Shown: piece by piece, positions 1 through 5,467 of the stretch
Numbering within the stretch: position 1 is the stretch's first letter
Layout of the letters: each line of letters begins with the position of its first letter
Source of the DNA: an uncultured Flavobacteriales bacterium
GTDB lineage: Bacteria; Bacteroidota; Bacteroidia; Flavobacteriales_D; Sanyastnellaceae
Reading direction: 5' to 3'
DNA: 34,329 nt
Assembly: GCA_905478895.1 (NCBI GenBank)
Contig: CAJQKK010000066.1
Span: 1 to 34,329, forward strand
The notes under the pieces: generated by a model
Database searches by the model: none
What the model was told of the DNA's origin: nothing
Seen by the model: the letters and a program-made list of their open reading frames with translations, nothing else
Program-made: the position numbers and the translations under genes

Positions 1-880
1 TTTCAAGCTCTGTGACACTGATTTTTCGGATTTCGACTTCAATGCCGAGATCATTTGCAAGCGTAATGACTGAATCGCGCGTCACTCCATTGAGAATGGT
101 GTCACTTGTTTCGGGAGATACTAGCTTACCGTTAATGACAAACATTGCATTCATCGTTCCACTTTCTTCGATGAATTCATGGGTTGAGGCATCTGTCCAG
201 AGCAATTGGTCGTATCCTTCCTGATGGGCCAATTGGGATGGATACAATGAACCCGCATAGTTTCCCGCGGCTTTTGCGAATCCCGTTCCGCCTGGCGTAG
301 CTCGGGTGTAATGTCGCTCCACTTTCACGCGAACTGCCCCCTTGTAATATGCGTCTACAGGGCAAGTGAATATGCTAAAGGTGTATTTGTCACTGGAACG
401 AACCCCAACAAAGGAATCGGTCGCAATCATGAAGGGTCGGATGTAAAGGGAGGCCTCGTCTCCGTCAGGCACCCATGCCTGGTCAATATCTACCAATGCG
501 GCGAGTGCCTCCATGAAGATATCCTCTGGAACTTCCGGCATGCACATGCGCCGCGCTGAGATGTTAAACCGTTCTATGTTTTTGCCGGGACGAAAAAGAG
601 ACACGGATCCGTCTTTGGAGCGATACGCTTTCATCCCTTCAAAAATTGCCTGACCATAATGAAACACCATAGAAGCGGGGCTCATTGTAAAAGGTCCGTA
701 AGGCTCAATCGCTCCGCGTTGCCATCTTCCCTCCTCGAAATCCATCACAAACATGTGATCTGAAAAGACGCGACCAAAATCTAAATTGCTGAAATCAACT
801 TGATCGAGTCGAGAGGTTTCAGTTTGGTGCACATCAAAGGAGCGAGTTGTATCTATCTTCATCTGGCTTACGTCTGTCAT
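1..880 (-). CDS. ilvE: Branched-chain amino acid aminotransferase, 3'-truncated by window edge
   Basis: PLP enzyme that interconverts leucine, isoleucine and valine with their 2-oxo acids in the cytoplasm. Reading leftwards, 293 codons are present without a stop, so only the C-terminus is missing. The PLP lysine is K203 in GFAKAAGNYA, preceded by the TPGGTG loop; further on come EESGTMN and LNGVTRDS, the cofactor phosphate-binding region of fold-type IV aminotransferases. These motifs match the group II (human BCAT-like) enzymes rather than E. coli IlvE. The start at 880 (MTDVSQ) is chosen because it is the first in-frame ATG; a second in-frame ATG lies at 862. A promoter-like box sits 10 bases upstream. 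It follows the response regulator gene with a 67-base gap, so it probably has its own promoter. Family assignment is near certain; which branched-chain substrates dominate cannot be told. Confidence 0.95.
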   Translation of the reverse strand, partial: MTDVSQMKIDTTRSFDVHQTETSRLDQVDFSNLDFGRVFSDHMFVMDFEEGRWQRGAIEPYGPFTMSPASMVFHYGQAIFEGMKAYRSKDGSVSLFRPGKNIERFNISARRMCMPEVPEDIFMEALAALVDIDQAWVPDGDEASLYIRPFMIATDSFVGVRSSDKYTFSIFTCPVDAYYKGAVRVKVERHYTRATPGGTGFAKAAGNYAGSLYPSQLAHQEGYDQLLWTDASTHEFIEESGTMNAMFVINGKLVSPETSDTILNGVTRDSVITLANDLGIEVEIRKISVTELE

Positions 881-890
881 TTAGCGTTTT

Positions 891-899
891 GCAAAAGTC
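891..899 (-). promoter_or_regulatory. Putative -7 promoter box of ilvE
   Basis: The minus strand reads GACTTTTGC here, one mismatch from the Bacteroidota -7 consensus TAnnTTTG and sharing the trailing GC seen at other genes in this window. It ends 10 bases before the ilvE ATG. No clear -33 TTTG is visible at the usual spacing, so this is tentative. Confidence 0.4.
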
Positions 900-947
900 G
901 CTTTTTCCTTGCCAAACTCCAAATATGAAGGCGTTTTTTGGCCGGAA

Positions 948-1631
948 TTAACTGTTCGTGAACAGGAACCGATTTGGGCTGACAAATCCCGATTTCACAG
1001 CATACATCACCATCGATGCAGTGTTATTTACACCTAACTTTTGCATGATGTTTTTGCGATGCGTATTCACCGTGTGACTACTCAGGAATAGCTTTTCGGC
1101 AATTTGGACGTTGGTCTTGCCCTCGGAGATGTGGGTCAAAACTTCTATTTCTCGCTCGGTGAGCAAAATGGGGTCGCATGTATAATTGGCCAATTCGAGA
1201 TCGCTGACATCAATGTTTTCAGCTTGGATGGCCCCGAGAATCTGGCCGCAAAAGAATGTGCCTCCGTTGCTTGTTTCTTCAATCGCTTCGAGCACTTCGT
1301 CCATTGAGCAATCCTTCTTGACATAGCTGGTGATGCCTGCTCTTAATGCATTGACAATGCTTTGACCACTGTGTGAGGAAGTGATAGCCAGGAGCCGAGT
1401 TTTCTTGCTCAATCTCGAGCAAGCTACCACCGTGTCAACCGAAAAACCCGAAGCAAGACAGTCCATTACAATGAGGTCTGGCTTGTTGGATTTTAACCAA
1501 CTTTCTAAATCTTCTCCTGTTTCGATTTCAGCTACGACATTGTATCCGGGCTTTGCGTCAAGGATGCTTTTTAGTCCGTATCTGAAAACGGGACTGCTGT
1601 CGGCGATGGCTATAGAAATCGAGGCGCTCAT
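948..1631 (-). CDS. NarL/LuxR-type response regulator (orphan)
   Basis: Two-component response regulator of 227 residues: receiver domain (about 5-120) followed by a LuxR-type helix-turn-helix (about 155-218, with LLTEREIEVLTHISEGKTN and the recognition-helix region SSHTVNTHRKNIMQKLGV). The phospho-acceptor is D57 in VMDC; T84 and K105 (SYVKKD) occupy the usual switch positions. The acidic pocket normally has two adjacent acidic residues, but here it reads ADSSP, so the second acid is Ser12. This could weaken Mg2+ binding and phosphorylation. No histidine kinase gene lies nearby, so the partner is unknown. The ATG at 1631 lies 7 bases after an exact TAnnTTTG box, implying its own transcript with almost no leader. 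The family call is firm; targets are unknown. Confidence 0.93.
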   Translation of the reverse strand: MSASISIAIADSSPVFRYGLKSILDAKPGYNVVAEIETGEDLESWLKSNKPDLIVMDCLASGFSVDTVVACSRLSKKTRLLAITSSHSGQSIVNALRAGITSYVKKDCSMDEVLEAIEETSNGGTFFCGQILGAIQAENIDVSDLELANYTCDPILLTEREIEVLTHISEGKTNVQIAEKLFLSSHTVNTHRKNIMQKLGVNNTASMVMYAVKSGFVSPNRFLFTNS

Positions 1632-1637
1632 GAAGTT

Positions 1638-1646
1638 GCAAAAGTA
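1638..1646 (-). promoter_or_regulatory. Putative -7 promoter box of the response regulator
   Basis: The minus strand reads TACTTTTGC, an exact TAnnTTTG match, ending 7 bases before the ATG at 1631. Transcription would start within a few bases of the start codon. I do not see a convincing -33 TTTG upstream. Confidence 0.5.
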
Positions 1647-1706
1647 CGGATTTAGTTGAATGCGATTATAGCTGTTTTGACTGATTGATTAAACGTATCC
1701 CGCTTC

Positions 1707-2618
1707 CTAAAGTTGAAATTTCATTCCTTCGTTCGCCAGGACGACATGGTTGAAGACGCTTCTCGCTTCATCAGCTAGCACTTCCTCATCTCGATACCTG
1801 CTTGAGAAATGTCCGATTACCAATTTTTTCACCTGTGCATCAGCCGCAATTTGCGCCGCTTGTTTCGCTGTGCTGTGTCCCGTCTCTTTGGCTTTGCGTC
1901 GCTTGTCATCCAAGAAGGTGGCTTCATGGTAGAGTAAATTAGCATTGCGTGAAGCTGTTCGCACGGCATCACAGGGACGAGTGTCGCCGGAATACACGTA
2001 GCACAAGGGGGCTGCTTTGCTGTGGCATGCCTGAGCGCATGGGATCAGTGTACCATCCAAACGCTGCACATCCTTGCCTTTTTTCAATTGAATGATTTCC
2101 GATCGCTGGAGTTTAAGCGCTTCGATTTGAGCCTTTTTGACGTTGAGCTCTGGAGCTTCAAAATAAAATTGATAGCCATAAGCTTCGATGCGATGTTTCA
2201 CAGGGAAACTAGAGATTCGCGCCCCTTTTTCTTGCATCGAGACATGCATGCCATTGGGATTGGCTGCGACGAAATTCAGCTCAAATTTTAAATGGGTTTC
2301 AGTGAATTTAAGCGCCGTCTTCACATAAGGTTCAAGCGTTGACGGGCCGTGAATGATGAGTGGTCGCTCTCTGCCAAGTAGATTCAGACTTCCGATAAGC
2401 CCGGGCAGCCCAAGAACATGATCACCGTGCATGTGTGAGATGAAAATGCGCTCAATCTTTTGAAAGGGAATCCGATGGAGCCGCAATCCCAGTTGAACTC
2501 CTTCACCTGCATCCAAGAGCATCCATTGCCCGTTCCAGTTAATGGCTTGTGCAGTTGGAAGGTGCCGTAAAGTAGGCGTGGCCGCCCCGCATCCTAATAT
2601 CGTGATTTCGAACTGCAC
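1707..2618 (-). CDS. rnz: Ribonuclease Z (tRNA 3' endonuclease)
   Basis: Metallo-beta-lactamase-fold endonuclease that removes 3' trailers from tRNA precursors. The 303-residue length is normal for the short ElaC-type enzyme. The zinc motif SHMHGDHVLGLPGL is at 61-74; later motifs are YSGDTRPCD, HEATF, the ETGHSTAKQAA helix typical of RNase Z, and the final GHFSSRY histidine. All catalytic residues appear intact. The start codon is GTG at 2618 (reads V/MQFEITILGCGAATP); the glycine-rich beta-strand begins at once, so no upstream extension is expected. A terminator hairpin ends 16 bases upstream, which separates it from the T9SS gene, so its promoter must lie within or beside that hairpin. Family identity is very secure. 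Confidence 0.95.
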   Translation of the reverse strand: MQFEITILGCGAATPTLRHLPTAQAINWNGQWMLLDAGEGVQLGLRLHRIPFQKIERIFISHMHGDHVLGLPGLIGSLNLLGRERPLIIHGPSTLEPYVKTALKFTETHLKFELNFVAANPNGMHVSMQEKGARISSFPVKHRIEAYGYQFYFEAPELNVKKAQIEALKLQRSEIIQLKKGKDVQRLDGTLIPCAQACHSKAAPLCYVYSGDTRPCDAVRTASRNANLLYHEATFLDDKRRKAKETGHSTAKQAAQIAADAQVKKLVIGHFSSRYRDEEVLADEARSVFNHVVLANEGMKFQL

Positions 2619-2633
2619 GGTTCAATTCGGAAT

Positions 2634-2664
2634 GAAAATGGAGCCATTGTTGGCTCCATTTTTC
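2634..2664 (-). terminator. Rho-independent terminator after the T9SS gene
   Basis: A 12-base-pair perfect stem (AAATGGAGCCA paired with TGGCTCCATTT, plus one flanking pair) encloses a 4-base loop, followed on the minus strand by a short T run. It lies 22 bases after the stop of the 2687-3478 gene and just before rnz. Confidence 0.75.
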
Positions 2665-2686
2665 CGTTCATAGCGTCAGCATTAAA

Positions 2687-3478
2687 TCAGTGCTGAATCA
2701 AAAGTCGTTTGGTGGATCTTTTGCCGTCGGACACAACGTGCACGACATACATTCCATTCGACCAATCATATGCGTCAAAAACACCGTTCGCAGGCACGTT
2801 GCGCAATTCATAGTCGCTCATGATTCGGCCGGATAAATCACTGATGATGAGCGTTCCCATAGACGGAAGTCCCGTTATGCTGAATTGATCGGTCGCAGGG
2901 TTGGGATAGACATTCCATTGGGTGGTGTTGACTTCACTAATTCCATCCGGAGTATTTTCACCAATGACATCCAGAATGTATCCAGAGAATTCATACGGCT
3001 GTGCAACAGGCACACCAAACACGGTAACGAAAGCTTCAACTTGAAGGGTCATTTGGTAAACACCGGCTGTAGAAGGTGTTCCTTCAATGGATGCACAGTA
3101 TTGAGCTCCTGAAATCAACGTGCAAGGATCCGGTGAACCGCCCAAGTTGTTGCAAACGATGTCCAAACCTATATCGGTTAGAGAAACGACCTCAAGGGTC
3201 GTAGTGTCTGTTAGAACCGTTGTTAAAAGCACAACAGAATCCAACGGGAGTGCGAACAAGGGATCGATCGCCGACGCGTCGGTGGGAACGAGTACATGGA
3301 AGATGTCTGCGTATGGCGTGTCGACATATGCAGTGTCAAACTGATCACCTACCGACGGGTCAGGCGATGCGCCCCACTCAGCTTCGCCGAAGTCAAAATC
3401 AGGCTCGCATTGGGCATTGCTCGTGATGGCGGAAACCATCATAAGAGAAATGGCTAGAATTTGGTAGAAATACTTCAT
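2687..3478 (-). CDS. Secreted protein with T9SS C-terminal sorting domain
   Basis: Protein of 263 residues of unknown function. Residues 1-22 (MKYFYQILAISLMM... ending SNAQ) form a Sec signal peptide with an AQ|C cleavage site. The mature part is acidic and beta-rich with several Cys (QYCAS, IVCNN, DPCTL), suggesting disulfides in an exported protein. The last about 75 residues, from WNVYPNPATDQF to the final KRLLIQH, are a type A T9SS sorting domain: the YPNP start, a DLSGR turn, and the basic KRL ending. The product should cross the outer membrane by the T9SS and be anchored or released at the surface. It starts 7 bases after the STAS stop, so the two are probably cotranscribed, and it ends at a terminator. 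Export route is well supported; no catalytic domain is recognised. Confidence 0.85.
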   Translation of the reverse strand: MKYFYQILAISLMMVSAITSNAQCEPDFDFGEAEWGASPDPSVGDQFDTAYVDTPYADIFHVLVPTDASAIDPLFALPLDSVVLLTTVLTDTTTLEVVSLTDIGLDIVCNNLGGSPDPCTLISGAQYCASIEGTPSTAGVYQMTLQVEAFVTVFGVPVAQPYEFSGYILDVIGENTPDGISEVNTTQWNVYPNPATDQFSITGLPSMGTLIISDLSGRIMSDYELRNVPANGVFDAYDWSNGMYVVHVVSDGKRSTKRLLIQH

Positions 3479-3485
3479 GGTTGGG

Positions 3486-3869
3486 TTATTCTGATTCTTG
3501 GTTGTCGTCTAATTGTGCTTCTGTCATTTCCATAACCAAGAAGTCAAATCCTTCTGACGCGGTTGGCACAATGGTTAGAACGCGATCAAGTTGGCTAATT
3601 TGAATGAGTTTTTCTACAGAGGCCTGCAGGCCTGTGAGCACGAATTTGCCATTGGAATCACGGCACAGTCGATTCCCGATGAGCACGGCACTGAGGCCTG
3701 AGCTGTCGCAATAGCGCGATTCAGATAGGTCCAGTACAATGTGATTGGTGCCTTCTTTTGCCACTTGCACCAATTCACTTTTTAAGTCTGGCGCATGCAA
3801 TGCATCCAGCTTTTCGACATGGGATTTGACGGTCGCGATATTATCGCGTATTTCGGTGGAGAATTTCAT
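3486..3869 (-). CDS. STAS-domain protein (anti-sigma-factor-antagonist-like)
   Basis: A single STAS domain of 127 residues, with a C-terminal acidic tail (DDNQESE). The hallmark is the loop YCDSSGLSAVLIGN around residues 53-66; a serine of DSSG is the phosphorylation site in SpoIIAA-type proteins. Such proteins act by binding a partner kinase/anti-sigma factor, with phosphorylation blocking the binding. No switch kinase, phosphatase or sigma gene is in this window, so the partner is unknown. It lies 47 bases after pyrB with a TATATTTA box between them, and 7 bases before a T9SS gene. In other Bacteroidota I recall STAS genes near rnz and pyrB, but I cannot verify this here. Confidence 0.88.
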   Translation of the reverse strand: MKFSTEIRDNIATVKSHVEKLDALHAPDLKSELVQVAKEGTNHIVLDLSESRYCDSSGLSAVLIGNRLCRDSNGKFVLTGLQASVEKLIQISQLDRVLTIVPTASEGFDFLVMEMTEAQLDDNQESE

Positions 3870-3886
3870 GAATCGATTGTATGCTG

Positions 3887-3894
3887 TAAATATA
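3887..3894 (-). promoter_or_regulatory. Weak putative -7 box of the STAS gene
   Basis: The minus strand reads TATATTTA, seven of eight positions of TAnnTTTG, 17 bases before the STAS start. It could also be chance AT-rich sequence in a 47-base gap downstream of pyrB. Confidence 0.3.
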
Positions 3895-3916
3895 GGAGAA
3901 TCTTCCTTTCGAATGA

Positions 3917-4849
3917 TTATCGCCTCATAGCCAGTAGATAAAGCACGGCCATGCGGATTGCAACGCCGTTCTCAACTTGCTGCAAAATGATGGAATGCTC
4001 ACTATCGGCGACATCACTGGAAAGTTCAACCCCACGATTTATGGGGCCAGGGTGCATGATTGTAATGGGTTTGTGCAATGAATCGAGTCGATTCTTGTTC
4101 AAACCAAATTCAACGGCATACTCGCGCAAAGTAGCAAAGTAAGGAACCCTATTATCTCCTTGTCGTTCCAATTGAATGCGAAGCATGTTTACCACGTCAC
4201 ACCACTTCAGGGTCTCATCTAAGTTGTGACTAACTTCGACTCCCATGGATGCAATGTGTTTTGGAATGAGGGTCTTAGGCCCGCAAACACGAACGTTCGC
4301 ACCCAGAAGTTTTAAGCACAATATATTGCTGATCGCCACCCTTGAATGTCGAATGTCGCCTACAATGGCGACGTTCACGCCTGCAAGATCACCGAGTTTT
4401 TGCCGCAAGCTAAAGGCATCCAATAGCGCTTGTGTGGGATGCTCGTGCGTTCCATCTCCAGCATTGATTACAGGCGTATTGATTTTATTAGCGAGGTACT
4501 GCGGAGCGCCTGGATGCGGGTGGCGCATGACAACCATGTCCACCTTCATCGCTAAGATGTTATTGACGGTATCGGTGAGTGTCTCCCCTTTCTTTACGGA
4601 AGAATTGCCTGCTGTGAAGTTGACGACATCGGCGCTTAGACGCTTTTCGGCCAGTTCAAATGACAAGCGAGTTCGGGTAGAATTTTCAAAAAAGAGATTC
4701 GCGACAGTGAAATCTCGAAGAGAGGGAACTTTTTTGATAGGACGATTGATGACCTCTTTGAACTCCGTTGCGGACTGAAAAATCAATTCCAAATCATTTT
4801 CCGTCAAACCACGGATGCCGGTTAGGTTGTGAACGGATAAGTGATTCAT
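3917..4849 (-). CDS. pyrB: Aspartate carbamoyltransferase catalytic subunit
   Basis: Catalyses carbamoyl phosphate plus aspartate to carbamoyl aspartate, the committed step of pyrimidine synthesis. The 310-residue length is typical. The carbamoyl phosphate loop FFENSTRTRLSFE spans 53-65, with MRHPHPGAP, the GTHEHPTQALLDAF segment, VGDIRHSRVA and the HPGPINRGVEL loop all intact. No pyrI regulatory-subunit gene follows, so it probably works as an unregulated trimer or with a distant partner. The ATG overlaps the pyrR stop region by four bases (ATGA), so the two genes are translationally coupled and form a pyrimidine operon. Confidence 0.97.
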   Translation of the reverse strand: MNHLSVHNLTGIRGLTENDLELIFQSATEFKEVINRPIKKVPSLRDFTVANLFFENSTRTRLSFELAEKRLSADVVNFTAGNSSVKKGETLTDTVNNILAMKVDMVVMRHPHPGAPQYLANKINTPVINAGDGTHEHPTQALLDAFSLRQKLGDLAGVNVAIVGDIRHSRVAISNILCLKLLGANVRVCGPKTLIPKHIASMGVEVSHNLDETLKWCDVVNMLRIQLERQGDNRVPYFATLREYAVEFGLNKNRLDSLHKPITIMHPGPINRGVELSSDVADSEHSIILQQVENGVAIRMAVLYLLAMRR

Positions 4850-5391
4850 TCGGGCTTTTTATTCAAGAGCATGACACGACAGGTCGATCGTTGTTCACTC
4901 CATATAACTTGCACGTATTGCCAATCGATGCTGTCAATTGATTTGCCAATGAATTGCGGCTCGATAGGCAGTTCTCTCTGAAATCGTCGATCAACTAGGA
5001 CCAGCAGTTTGACGGTTTCCGGTCGGCCATGGGCAAGCAAGGCATCCAATCCCGCACGAATGGTTCTGCCCGTGAATAAAACATCGTCCACCAAAATGAC
5101 ATCCCTTCCTTCGACGAGGAACGGCATGGTGGTGGATTGGGGTGTTATTGGTTTTTCTCTCCGCCTAAAATCATCCCTGTGAAAAGTGCTGTCAAGACCG
5201 CCACAATTGATGGTGAATCCAGGCAGGAGCTGTTCGAGCTTGACTTTCAATATTCTCGCTAGATCGTAACCACGCGGTTGCAATCCAACCAAATCGGTTT
5301 TGTTGAAATCATGATGCTCCAGCAACTGATGGGCCAAGCGGTCTATGACACGCTCGAAAAGCTCCTCATCCATGAGAATTTGTGATTCCAT
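4846..5391 (-). CDS. pyrR: PyrR: pyrimidine regulatory protein / uracil phosphoribosyltransferase
   Basis: PyrR-family type I phosphoribosyltransferase, 181 residues. The PRPP-binding motif DVILVDDVLFTGRT is at 97-110; GLQPRGYDLA (36-45), STFHRDDFR (68-76) and LVDRRFQRELPI match PyrR rather than ordinary Upp. In Bacillus it binds pyr mRNA leaders and attenuates the operon, and also makes UMP from uracil. The start at 5391 (MESQILMDEE) keeps the ILxDE segment conserved in the family; M7 at 5373 is an alternative. A TATCTTTG box ends five bases before the ATG and the rpsA terminator ends 23 bases before it, leaving no room for a classical PyrR-responsive attenuator. The RNA-binding role is therefore doubtful here; the enzyme role is likely. 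Confidence 0.95.
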   Translation of the reverse strand: MESQILMDEELFERVIDRLAHQLLEHHDFNKTDLVGLQPRGYDLARILKVKLEQLLPGFTINCGGLDSTFHRDDFRRREKPITPQSTTMPFLVEGRDVILVDDVLFTGRTIRAGLDALLAHGRPETVKLLVLVDRRFQRELPIEPQFIGKSIDSIDWQYVQVIWSEQRSTCRVMLLNKKPE

Positions 5392-5395
5392 CAGT

Positions 5396-5404
5396 GCAAA
5401 GATA
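5396..5404 (-). promoter_or_regulatory. Putative -7 box of pyrR-pyrB, next to the rpsA terminator
   Basis: The minus strand reads TATCTTTGC, an exact TAnnTTTG match, ending five bases before the pyrR ATG. A -33 element would fall inside the rpsA terminator stem. Transcription from here would be essentially leaderless. Confidence 0.5.
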
Positions 5405-5414
5405 GTTTTGAAAC

Positions 5415-5446
5415 AAAAAAGAGGAGCACTTGGTGCCCCTCTTTTT
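5415..5446 (-). terminator. Rho-independent terminator of rpsA
   Basis: On the minus strand AAAAAGAGG pairs with CCTCTTTTT around an inner GCAC/GTGC stem and a three-base loop, followed by the T run. It begins 21 bases after the rpsA stop. The A and T runs on both sides would let it work in both directions, but only rpsA ends here. Confidence 0.85.
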
Positions 5447-5467
5447 CATAGCATTTAAGATTGGAGC

